A stretch of 7,277 bases of DNA from Calditrichia bacterium (GTDB lineage Bacteria > Calditrichota > Calditrichia > RBG-13-44-9 > J042), in contig JAUIFT010000116.1 in assembly GCA_030430345.1 (NCBI GenBank), forward strand, positions 1 to 7,277. Reading direction: 5' to 3'. Both the position numbers and the translations under genes were made by a program. The notes below the pieces were generated by a model that searched no databases, had not been told where the DNA came from, and saw only the letters and a list, made by a program, of their open reading frames with translations. Every line of letters starts with the position of its first letter. Positions within the stretch are counted from its first letter, which is position 1. This document shows positions 1 to 6,257 of this stretch, piece by piece.

Positions 1-734
1 TGGCGCAGGGCATAGTAACCGATGGCATAGATCCAGATCGTCATGGCATAGGTAACGCCATAATCGATAATTCGGGAGTAGGCGACCCCATAACTGAGAG
101 AGAGATTATAGCCTACCCAGAACGAAAAGATAATTCCGAAGCCAATCGTTAATCCCTGCAACCAGCGAACGCGCGCGGCATCTTTCAGATTGCCGGAAAT
201 CTGGCTTGCGCTGCGGACCACCCGCAATTTTTTCGCCGTCAGTAAAATATATATGAAGACGTGGGGAAATTGCAGAACGAACATCAACCAGTAAATGATT
301 GGTACGTCATAATCCGGAATAGCATCCCCGTAAGTGTAATTTTCCAGAATAAATGCTTTTTGTGCAGCACTCATTAAATAGAACGGCACCATCAGTGCAA
401 AGTGTAAAATGTAGGGAACGAGATGCAGCACCAGACGGGGAGAATATTCACGATTTTTCTCCAGTTGAAAGGAAACATAAAAAAACAGGAACGGGCCAAA
501 GAGATAAGGCAGGGCATTTGTCGTTCCCCAAAAGTGCGGGAACACCAGCAGGTATTTTGTCCAGTAGGCAACAATTTCCAGTAATCGTAAAGAAAAAGCG
601 AGGATCAATAATCCAAGCATTCGGTTGGCCAGCACATTACCGCGCGGATGCCGGAAGCAAACCAGGGCTAAAAGGGCGCCTTGCAATGCGCCTAATAGTA
701 TGATAACTTCCCAAAAGCCAATTTCTGGCTGCAT
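1..734 (-). CDS. Seven-helix membrane protein, probable N-terminal half of a membrane-bound AraC-family regulator (C-terminus outside window)
   Basis: An uninterrupted minus-strand frame starts at ATG 734-732 and runs off the left edge after 244 codons. The protein begins MQPEIGFWEVIILLGALQGA and shows about seven hydrophobic stretches, near residues 8-27, 38-58, 72-90, 100-121, 144-166, 192-212 and 222-242. Short basic loops (FRHPRGN, KKLRVVR) separate some of them. The opening LGALQG followed by a basic, N-x-x-A-N-R-like turn and a later P-Y-L-F-G-P-F-L-F-F-Y segment resembles, from family knowledge, the sensor half of Bacteroidota-type proteins with seven membrane helices followed by a cytoplasmic AraC helix-turn-helix. 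That DNA-binding domain would lie beyond base 1, so the regulator role is inferred. A GGAG ribosome site lies 5 nt before the start and supports it. It follows the deacetylase gene by 88 nt on the same strand. Alternative: a stand-alone seven-helix protein. Confidence 0.75.
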   Translation of the reverse strand, partial: MQPEIGFWEVIILLGALQGALLALVCFRHPRGNVLANRMLGLLILAFSLRLLEIVAYWTKYLLVFPHFWGTTNALPYLFGPFLFFYVSFQLEKNREYSPRLVLHLVPYILHFALMVPFYLMSAAQKAFILENYTYGDAIPDYDVPIIYWLMFVLQFPHVFIYILLTAKKLRVVRSASQISGNLKDAARVRWLQGLTIGFGIIFSFWVGYNLSLSYGVAYSRIIDYGVTYAMTIWIYAIGYYALR

Positions 735-737
735 ATT

Positions 738-743
738 CTCTCC
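738..743 (-). promoter_or_regulatory. Ribosome-binding site of the seven-helix protein gene
   Basis: On the minus strand GGAGAG precedes ATG 734-732, with GGAG placed 5 nt before the start. It fixes the start codon. The site also forms part of an arm of the inverted repeat 738-745/812-819, so it could be masked by base pairing. Confidence 0.6.
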
Positions 744-819
744 GGCAGAGTTGAACACTTATTCAAATTGTTTAAAGAATTTGTATTTATTGCTATTCTA
801 CCGTTGAATCTCCGGAGAG
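738..819. repeat. Nested inverted repeats in the deacetylase/regulator intergenic gap
   Basis: The 88-nt gap between the deacetylase stop and the regulator start holds an 8-bp perfect inverted repeat: CTCTCCGG at 738-745 and CCGGAGAG at 812-819, with 66 nt between. Inside it lies a 6-bp repeat, CAAATT at 764-769 and AATTTG at 778-783, with an 8-nt loop. The right arm is also part of a 10-bp palindrome (809-818, TCTCCGGAGA). In the minus-strand transcript the arm nearest the regulator carries its ribosome-binding site. No U-run follows, so it does not look like an intrinsic terminator. The repeats are seen directly; a regulatory role is inference. Confidence 0.45.
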
Positions 820-822
820 GTT

Positions 823-1548
823 TCAGAGATCTTTTAACTTCGCAGACAGGTCGCTTAGTGGAGGATCAAAATCTTCCTGATAAATTTCAAAATAGACGTT
901 TTTATTTTTCGACTTTCGGATGCCACTCTTTTCAATTCGATCATGATAGGTCTTGTAGCATGCCAGGGCTTTCAGAAAATTTTCACGGTCAGTTTCTTCC
1001 GCTTCAACCACACAATCGATCTCTTCCGGCTTGGAGAAAGTTGATCTTTTCAACCAGTTTTTCGGTGGATTTTTTCGCTCGGTAACGGTATAAAACGCCA
1101 ATCGTTTTAAATAGTTCGCACCGGCAGCGATCAGTTCCATCACCGCTGTTTTTACGACGGCATGGGAAATGATGTGATCTGGATGTCCACTGACGCCATG
1201 AACGGCATAGGTAACTACAATTGCGGGCTGATAATCAGCAATCGTTGTTTTAATCGCCGCTTCAAGAATGCGCGGATCCATCTCTTTCAAGCCGCCATCG
1301 GGAAAGTCCAAAACGGTCAACGCTGTTAATTGCAAGGATTTTGCCGCGCACATCAGTTCCTGATGACGCACCTCTCCCATTTCTTCGATGGAATATCCAA
1401 ATTTATGGCGCTCTTTGGTTGCCCCGCCCCTGGTTAGCGTGAGAAGTGCGACGTCATGACCTTCCCGGATTTGCCGGGAGATCGCCCGGGAGGGGCCATA
1501 AGATTCATCATCCGGATGCGGGAATATATAAAGAATTTTCATAGTCAT
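823..1548 (-). CDS. LmbE/PIG-L family zinc-dependent N-deacetylase
   Basis: The 241-residue protein has the PIG-L/LmbE layout. Residues 10-15 read PHPDDE and residues 121-125 read GHPDH. By comparison with MshB, H11, D14 and H125 should bind zinc, D13 should be the general base and H122 should stabilise the transition state; all are present, so the enzyme looks active. The family removes the acetyl group from N-acetylglucosamine-type substrates, as in mycothiol and bacillithiol synthesis (MshB, BshB), in GPI anchors, or on antibiotics and surface sugars. Nothing nearby (no BshA/BshC or glycosyltransferase) shows which substrate is used. No signal peptide is visible, so it is probably cytoplasmic. 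Two ATGs lie six bases apart (1548 and 1542); the second is better spaced from a weak GGA, so the true start may be 1542. It begins 30 nt after the DUF62 gene, suggesting one transcript. Confidence 0.93.
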   Translation of the reverse strand: MTMKILYIFPHPDDESYGPSRAISRQIREGHDVALLTLTRGGATKERHKFGYSIEEMGEVRHQELMCAAKSLQLTALTVLDFPDGGLKEMDPRILEAAIKTTIADYQPAIVVTYAVHGVSGHPDHIISHAVVKTAVMELIAAGANYLKRLAFYTVTERKNPPKNWLKRSTFSKPEEIDCVVEAEETDRENFLKALACYKTYHDRIEKSGIRKSKNKNVYFEIYQEDFDPPLSDLSAKLKDL

Positions 1549-1578
1549 TTTCCGAGTTTAAATTTTCTATATCAATGT

Positions 1579-2496
1579 TTATTCAGCTTTTTTTTCCAAA
1601 GTAATATGCCATTCCGCCCCGGAAGCAATCTGGTGCTTTTCTGCAAAACTTGCCTGGTTTAACGCAATAGCAACATTATTCAAGCTATTCAAATAAATTA
1701 ACGGCGCACCAACGGCAACCTCACCGAAGGTATTGGCATAGGGTATCGCCCCTTCAAATTTAAGGTTTTTGCCAAAATGTATTTTCACATTAAGCATCTC
1801 ACCGGGGGTGATGCCAAGGGCGAGAAACATATCCCGGGGGATATTCGTCCATACGTTCCCGTATTGCACATCAAGAATCGGGATAGTTCCTTTTAGCTTG
1901 TCTTCACTTATGAGAGGCGCCTGATAAGGCAAACTTACGACAGCTGCTGGCAACATTTGGCCGACATCCGCAAATTCGATCACCCCGGCAGCCAATCTTG
2001 CCCCGGTATATGCATAAACATCCCGGCCATGAAAAGTATAGGATTTTTCCGAATCTTTTCGGCGGTTTACTGCTTCATCGATCTCCCGCACAGCTGCAAT
2101 CCCCATCGAAGCAGCGACCAGGGTCAACGTGCCATTATCCGGTGTAACAAAAAAATGCCCGGTGTTGGTTTTCAGCACCACCGATTTCCGGGTAGTGCCG
2201 ACCCCGGGATCCACCACAGAAACGAACACCGTTCCGCTTGGCCAGTAACCGGCGGTCTGCTCCAGGCGATAGGCGGCCTCCCAGATATTATAGGCCGGAA
2301 TTTCATGCGTGAGATCATAAACAGACAGCGCGCTGCTAACCCCCACAGCGACACCTTTCATTGCGGCAACAGCGCCATCTTTGCTGCCAAAATCCGATTG
2401 CAACACCAGGGCTTGCTGCCCGGCAAGAGTACCGCCGAGAAGTGTGCCAATAAGAGCGCAAAGAAGCATCATTCGAAGATGAGCATGAAGATTCAT
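1579..2496 (-). CDS. SAM hydroxide adenosyltransferase (DUF62) family protein with N-terminal signal peptide
   Basis: The 305-residue protein belongs to the DUF62 family, whose characterised members hydrolyse S-adenosylmethionine to adenosine and methionine; fluorinases and chlorinases are relatives. Hallmarks in order are LQSDFGSKDG (32-41), VVDPGVGTTRKSV (94-106), PDNGTLT (119-125) and FHGRDVYA (155-162). The Asp-Arg-His triad described for archaeal PH0463 (D68, R75, H127) has near-identical spacing here as D96, R103 and H156. This points to a hydrolase, not a halogenase, although sequence alone cannot prove it. Unlike cytosolic members it opens with MNLHAHLR and a hydrophobic stretch (about 9-26) ending TLAGQQ, a plausible signal peptide cut after A25. 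That would put it in the periplasm or outside, where SAM is not expected. GGGAA 5 nt before ATG 2496-2494 supports the start. It is first of the leftward cluster and divergent from korA. Confidence 0.92.
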   Translation of the reverse strand: MNLHAHLRMMLLCALIGTLLGGTLAGQQALVLQSDFGSKDGAVAAMKGVAVGVSSALSVYDLTHEIPAYNIWEAAYRLEQTAGYWPSGTVFVSVVDPGVGTTRKSVVLKTNTGHFFVTPDNGTLTLVAASMGIAAVREIDEAVNRRKDSEKSYTFHGRDVYAYTGARLAAGVIEFADVGQMLPAAVVSLPYQAPLISEDKLKGTIPILDVQYGNVWTNIPRDMFLALGITPGEMLNVKIHFGKNLKFEGAIPYANTFGEVAVGAPLIYLNSLNNVAIALNQASFAEKHQIASGAEWHITLEKKAE

Positions 2497-2631
2497 AAAA
2501 ATTCCCGGTGATTAGCCAATTTTCTCAACATTTTTCTCATTCTTTATTTAAATTTGGATAAGTGAATTTATTGTTTCTCAAATGGTAAATTAGTCCTGGT
2601 CCCCGCCCGGGAAATTGATCCTGATGAAATA

Positions 2632-2660
2632 TTGTGTTTAATTGAAAAAAAAACTATATT
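2632..2660 (+). promoter_or_regulatory. Candidate sigma-70-type promoter for korA
   Basis: TTGTGT at 2632-2637 and TATATT at 2655-2660 are 17 nt apart, matching the -35 consensus at 3 of 6 positions and the -10 at 5 of 6. Transcription would start near 2667 and give a leader of about 44 nt. In an AT-rich gap such a match can arise by chance, and Bacteroidota-type promoters have a different consensus. Confidence 0.3.
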
Positions 2661-2696
2661 CACAGATTATAAATTACAATCTACAGGGGTTAAAAA

Positions 2697-2702
2697 GAAG
2701 GA
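2697..2702 (+). promoter_or_regulatory. Ribosome-binding site choosing ATG 2711 as korA start
   Basis: GAAGGA at 2697-2702 stands 8 nt before ATG 2711. The frame stays open upstream to a TTG at 2642, but the 23 extra residues are Lys/Asn/Tyr-rich and have no counterpart in the family, whose members start close to the G-D-S-G-D-G motif. A weak 5-bp hairpin (AAGAA 2695-2699, TTCTT 2704-2708) could cover the site. Confidence 0.6.
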
Positions 2703-2710
2703 TTTCTTCC

Positions 2711-4600
2711 ATGAAAACGACAAAGAAGCTGGAGCGAGTAACTATCCGGTTTGCTGGAGATTCCGGTGATGGAATGCAGCTGACCGGTACTCAGTTTACC
2801 CGTACGACCGCGATGGCTAAAAATGATCTAAGTACAGTCCCTGATTTCCCGGCGGAGATCCGTGCACCAGCCGGCACTTTATATGGCGTCTCCGGTTTTC
2901 AAATTCAATTCAGTAGCGAAATGATCCACACCCCTGGCGATCAGGCCGACGTTCTGGTGGCAATGAATCCGGCCGCACTGAAATCCGGATTACGCTATCT
3001 GAAAAAAGGCGGTACAATTATCGTCAATACAGATGCTTTTACCTCCCGAAATTTAAGAATGGCCGATTTTGAAGAAGACCCGCTCGATAATGGTTTTCTG
3101 AAGGGCTATGAGGTCTTTTCAGTCGAAATGACCCGCCTTACCAAAGATGCATTGGAAGGCCTGGAGCTAACCCATAAAGAAAAAGAACGGTGTAAAAACT
3201 TTTTTGCGCTGGGAATGATCTACTGGCTATACAACCGTTCGATCGACCCCACACTGGCCTGGATCGAAGAGAAATTCCAGAAAAAACCGGTTTGGGTGGA
3301 AGCAAACAAACGGGCACTGCGCGGTGGCCGTAATTTTGCCGATATGACCGAAATTTTTACTGTGAATTATGAAGTGCCGGAAGCGAAGATCGAACCGGGG
3401 ATTTACCGGCGTATAACCGGTAATGAAGCGCTTTCCCTCGGTCTCGTTGCTGTCAGCAATAAATCGGATGTGGAGATCCTTTACTGCAGTTATCCGATTA
3501 CCCCGGCCAGCGACATCCTGCAGTATGTTTCCAATTATAAGAACTATGGCGTAAAAAGTTTTCAAACAGAAGATGAAATTGCCGCGATCGGTGCCGCGAT
3601 CGGTGCATCCTTTGCCGGCAATCTTGGTGTGACCGGCACCAGTGGGCCCGGATTCGCGCTCAAGGCTGAATTCGCCGGTCTGGCAGTAATTTGTGAGCTG
3701 CCGCTGTTGATTGTCGACGTTCAGCGGGGCGGACCGAGCACCGGGATGCCAACTAAGCCGGAACAAACGGACTTGATGCAGGGAATGTATGGCCGTAACG
3801 GCGAGGCGCCAATTCCGATTATTGCCGCGGATAGCCCGGCAGATTGTTTTCAGACCGTTTATGATGCTGCCAGAGTTGCTTTTCAGTTTATGACCCCGGT
3901 GCTGATATTATCCGATGCATATCTTGCCAATGGGGCCGAACCCTGGCGGATTCCCGATATTGATGCGATCCCGGATATCAAACCAAATCTTGCTGAACCG
4001 GGCAAGCCTTATCAGCCTTATGAGCGCGATGATGATAGCCTGGCCCGGAAATGGGCACTTCCTGGCATGCCGGGACTGGAGCATCGCATTGGTGGCCTGG
4101 AACGCCAGGAGACCACCGGAAATGTTTCTTACGATCCGGAAAATCCGGTTTCCACCGTCGGAGGGAAAAACCTCTACCTTCCTTCCGGTCCTTATGATCA
4201 ATCGGTCATTGAAACAAGAGAGGATGTTTTGGTTTTTACGGGCCCCGTCTTGAAGGAAGATCTCGAAGTAACGGGTAGATGGAAGGCCGTGATCTATCTT
4301 TCCTCTTCGGCTCCTTCCGCGGATGTGGCCGTCAGCGTGACCGATGTATATCCCGACGGCAAGAGCGTTTTAATTGCCGAAGGTATTCAAACTATTACCG
4401 GTTCGTTTGAAAGAAGAAAACCGATAGAAGTAGACCTTTCCTCGGTCAGCATGGTGTTTGCCGCAGGACATCGGATCAGGGTCAATATTTCCGGTTCGAA
4501 TTATCCGCATTTTGACAAAAATCCTCATCCCGCAAATAATGCTCTCCATGTTGGATTTCATCGCCCTTCGCACCTTCTTCTTCCCGTTATTCATCCTTAG
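2711..4600 (+). CDS. korA: Chimeric frame: 2-oxoacid:ferredoxin oxidoreductase alpha subunit (korA, C-terminus lost) joined to CocE/NonD hydrolase C-terminus
   Basis: Residues 1 to about 478 (from ATG 2711) are the alpha subunit of a 2-oxoglutarate/2-oxoacid:ferredoxin oxidoreductase with the gamma domain in front. The gamma part carries RFAGDSGDGMQ (about 13-23). The alpha part carries SYPITPASDIL (from 260), the E-D-E-I-A segment, TSGPG (310-314) and RGGPSTGMPTKPEQTD (from 339). The complex oxidatively decarboxylates 2-oxoacids to acyl-CoA and reduces ferredoxin; the thiamine-diphosphate site is mainly on KorB. Match to the family continues through PGLEHRIGGLE and TGNVSYDPEN, then stops. 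The expected remaining 130-140 residues and a downstream korB are absent; instead the frame becomes a CocE-type jelly-roll domain. Lacking the KorA tail and the hydrolase catalytic domain, the product is unlikely to work as either enzyme. Arginine codons change across the joint (AGA/AGG 2 of about 23 before, 5 of 7 after, by hand count). I regard it as an artificial or broken fusion. Confidence 0.9.
   Translation: MKTTKKLERVTIRFAGDSGDGMQLTGTQFTRTTAMAKNDLSTVPDFPAEIRAPAGTLYGVSGFQIQFSSEMIHTPGDQADVLVAMNPAALKSGLRYLKKGGTIIVNTDAFTSRNLRMADFEEDPLDNGFLKGYEVFSVEMTRLTKDALEGLELTHKEKERCKNFFALGMIYWLYNRSIDPTLAWIEEKFQKKPVWVEANKRALRGGRNFADMTEIFTVNYEVPEAKIEPGIYRRITGNEALSLGLVAVSNKSDVEILYCSYPITPASDILQYVSNYKNYGVKSFQTEDEIAAIGAAIGASFAGNLGVTGTSGPGFALKAEFAGLAVICELPLLIVDVQRGGPSTGMPTKPEQTDLMQGMYGRNGEAPIPIIAADSPADCFQTVYDAARVAFQFMTPVLILSDAYLANGAEPWRIPDIDAIPDIKPNLAEPGKPYQPYERDDDSLARKWALPGMPGLEHRIGGLERQETTGNVSYDPENPVSTVGGKNLYLPSGPYDQSVIETREDVLVFTGPVLKEDLEVTGRWKAVIYLSSSAPSADVAVSVTDVYPDGKSVLIAEGIQTITGSFERRKPIEVDLSSVSMVFAAGHRIRVNISGSNYPHFDKNPHPANNALHVGFHRPSHLLLPVIHP
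4127..4147 (+). other. Chimera junction at a motif shared by KorA and CocE
   Basis: These 21 bases encode S-Y-D-P-E-N-P. KorA proteins have T-G-N-V/I-S-Y-D-P-E-N followed usually by H; CocE/NonD hydrolases have Y-x-Y-D-P-x-N/D-P-V-P-T-x-G-G. The left flank fits only KorA and the right flank only CocE, so the switch falls within the short overlap. The bases contain ATCCGG at 4134-4139, repeated at 4143-4148. The coding match is seen directly; that the joint is artificial is inference. Confidence 0.8.
4148..4600 (+). other. C-terminal domain of a CocE/NonD family serine hydrolase (X-Pro dipeptidyl-peptidase C-terminal type), N-terminal part missing
   Basis: After the junction the reading frame encodes about 150 residues of the beta-sandwich domain that follows the alpha/beta-hydrolase domain in cocaine esterase, glutaryl-7-ACA acylase and X-Pro dipeptidyl-peptidases. 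Diagnostic pieces are the V-x-T-V-G-G turn, GPYDQ, REDVLVFTGPVLKEDLEVTG, the V-T-D-V-Y-P-D-G-K segment, I-A-E-G-I, AGHRIRVNISGSNYPHFDKN and the closing RPSHLLLPVI. The end matches the usual family C-terminus, so the gene is complete at the 3' end. The catalytic Ser-Asp-His domain, normally about 300-350 residues upstream, is absent. In its real genome this gene should precede the GH3 gene. The substrate of the parent enzyme (ester or amide) cannot be told from this domain. Confidence 0.88.
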
Positions 4601-6257
4601 TTTCTCTTTTTTTTCACCCTTGATAAGTCGTTCTCTTTCGGAAGATTTATTGACGAAGTTGTCCTTGCGGGAAAAAATTTCCCAGCTGTTTATGATAGCC
4701 GTTTATCCCTCGGATTCGGAAAAAATGAAGGAGACGGTGAAACTCTTGGAAGAATATCCTCCCGGAGGAATTATTTTTTTTCAGGGCACCGTCGAAGGAC
4801 AAAGAAAGCTCGTAACGGAATTACAACAAAAGAGTCGCTATCCCCTTTTGGTCGGCCAGGATAATGAATGGGGTTTAAGTTTACGCCTTTCCGACGGGCT
4901 AAGATTTCCCAGAAATCTGACCTTGGGAGCCATTCGAGACGTCGATTGGATTTATAAAATGGCCGAGGAGGTGGCCGAGCAATGTCTCGGCGTCGGCGTA
5001 CATGTCAATTTTGCCCCGGTAGCGGACGTAAATAATAACCCCGATAATCCGGTTATCAGTGATCGATCCTTCGGTGAAAACGTGTCTCAAGTTGTTACGA
5101 AGAGTCTCCTTTATATGAAGGGATTGCAAGACCGCGGCGTAATGGCCTGCGCCAAACACTTTCCGGGACACGGCGATACGTCTCTGGATTCGCATTTACT
5201 TTTACCGATGATATCCAAATCTTTTGCATCGCTTGAAGAGTTGGAATTGCTTCCCTTTCAGGCCATGGTTCGAGAGGGGGTTTCTTCCGTCATGACGGGG
5301 CATCTCCTTTTTCCGTTCATTTCTCGGGAACCGGCTTCCCTTTCGCAGTTTTGGATACAAGATGTCTTACGAGGAAGAATGCATTTCGACGGACTTATTT
5401 TTACCGACAGCCAAGACATGAAATCGGTTTCTTCCGAGCCGGGGGAGGCGGCGATTTTAGCTTTGCAGGCGGGAAATGACATGATTTTATACCCGAAAGA
5501 CTTTCGAGGTTCGGTCCGTCGGATCGAACGGGCCGTTGCCGAAGGCTTGATTCGGGAAGAAGAGATTGATGAGCATGTTCTGCGCATTCTCCGGGCCAAG
5601 GAACGGGTCGGATTATATCGATCGCGGATTCCTCCCCCGAAAGATTTTTTTTCCGCAAAAGGGAAGGCGTTAAAAAAAGAGCTTTTTTATCGAGCCCTTA
5701 CCTTGGTTGAAAAAAAAGAGGGAGTTTTGCCCCTAAAAAAAAATAACAAAATGGCTTTCGTGCAAATCGGTCGAGATTTGGCTATGAAAAATTCTTTGGA
5801 ACCCGTCGATATTTCCGAAGAGGAACGAGAAAATATGCCCTTACCCCCTTTCTTTTCGGCTTTGGCAAGCGATTATTCTCCGGATTATTTTTTTCTTCCC
5901 AAACGAGCCGGTGAAAAGGAATGGAAGCGGCTTGCGGAGACTTTGTCTTCCTACGATGCAGTGATCATCGGCGTCTATGAGATGAATAAGTTTTCTCGTA
6001 AACATTATGGGATTGAGCCTTCGACGCCGGAATTTTTGGCATTATTACAACAAAAAAAAATAAAGCTCTATGCGGCTCTTTTCGGCTCTCCTTATGCGCT
6101 TCGCAATTTTTCGGGATATGATGTTCTGATCATGGCCTATGAAAACGATGAGGATGCTCAAAAAGGATGTGCCGAAATTCTGAAGGGGTCTTATCACGCA
6201 ACGGGCCGATTGCCCGTAACGGCAGGAGAGCGTTATCCGGAAGGCTTCGGGCTTTAG
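4548..6257 (+). CDS. Glycoside hydrolase family 3 protein, beta-N-acetylhexosaminidase-like, with signal peptide
   Basis: From ATG 4548 the protein is 569 residues. An uncut-looking N-terminus (MLDFIALR, then a Phe/Leu-rich core to about residue 25) is a probable signal peptide or anchor, so it should act outside the cytoplasm. The GH3 barrel spans about 31-355: LREKISQLFM, PPGGIIFFQG, NFAPVADVNNNPDNPV, KHFPGHGDTSLDSH (203-216) and GLIFTDSQDM with D287 as expected nucleophile. The D-x-H pair (D214, H216) is the acid/base signature of NagZ-type hexosaminidases, which cleave N-acetylglucosamine from peptidoglycan or chitin fragments. A GH3 C-terminal alpha/beta domain follows (about 385-569), ending GRLPV and YPEGFGL, so it is complete. 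It resembles the Bacteroidota GH3 proteins often fused to a beta-lactamase domain; none is present here. The frame is open from TTG 4458, and ATG 4539 is an alternative; no clear ribosome site precedes 4548. It overlaps the CocE end by 53 nt and RecD by 3 nt. Confidence 0.92.
   Translation: MLDFIALRTFFFPLFILSFSFFSPLISRSLSEDLLTKLSLREKISQLFMIAVYPSDSEKMKETVKLLEEYPPGGIIFFQGTVEGQRKLVTELQQKSRYPLLVGQDNEWGLSLRLSDGLRFPRNLTLGAIRDVDWIYKMAEEVAEQCLGVGVHVNFAPVADVNNNPDNPVISDRSFGENVSQVVTKSLLYMKGLQDRGVMACAKHFPGHGDTSLDSHLLLPMISKSFASLEELELLPFQAMVREGVSSVMTGHLLFPFISREPASLSQFWIQDVLRGRMHFDGLIFTDSQDMKSVSSEPGEAAILALQAGNDMILYPKDFRGSVRRIERAVAEGLIREEEIDEHVLRILRAKERVGLYRSRIPPPKDFFSAKGKALKKELFYRALTLVEKKEGVLPLKKNNKMAFVQIGRDLAMKNSLEPVDISEEERENMPLPPFFSALASDYSPDYFFLPKRAGEKEWKRLAETLSSYDAVIIGVYEMNKFSRKHYGIEPSTPEFLALLQQKKIKLYAALFGSPYALRNFSGYDVLIMAYENDEDAQKGCAEILKGSYHATGRLPVTAGERYPEGFGL

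Larger units (their letters stand above)
2497..2710. promoter_or_regulatory. Divergent intergenic region between the DUF62 gene and korA
   Basis: The 214-nt AT-rich gap separates two divergent genes and must hold promoters for both. The minus-strand side (2511-2580) is A/T rich and contains TTGAGA read leftward, but I find no well-spaced -10 partner. A C/G-rich patch with CCCGGG (about 2600-2612) sits in the middle. I see no small gene, RNA motif or long repeat here. Confidence 0.5.

Noticed and set aside
353..703. A 116-codon plus-strand frame opposite the seven-helix protein gene
   Set aside because: Its product is low in hydrophobic structure and unlike any family I know, while the opposite strand encodes a coherent membrane protein.
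809..840. An intrinsic terminator after the deacetylase gene
   Set aside because: The TCTCCGGAGA palindrome has no loop and is not followed by a U-run in the minus-strand transcript.
1957..2511. A 184-codon plus-strand frame opposite the DUF62 gene
   Set aside because: It is rich in His, Pro and Cys with no domain order, lies fully antisense to conserved DUF62 motifs and has no supported start.
2642..2710. TTG 2642 as the korA start
   Set aside because: The 23 added residues do not fit the family; ATG 2711 has a well-placed GAAGGA site.
3227..3766. A 179-codon minus-strand frame opposite korA
   Set aside because: It lies antisense to the strongly conserved KorA coding sequence and its protein has no recognisable domain.
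4458..4547. TTG 4458 as the GH3 start
   Set aside because: The extra 30 residues lie antithetically within conserved CocE sequence in another frame and would push the signal peptide away from the N-terminus.
2711..4600. A novel natural fusion enzyme combining KorA with a hydrolase domain
   Set aside because: Both partners lack essential parts, the switch falls in a shared short motif, and codon use changes at the joint; an artefact explains all three better.
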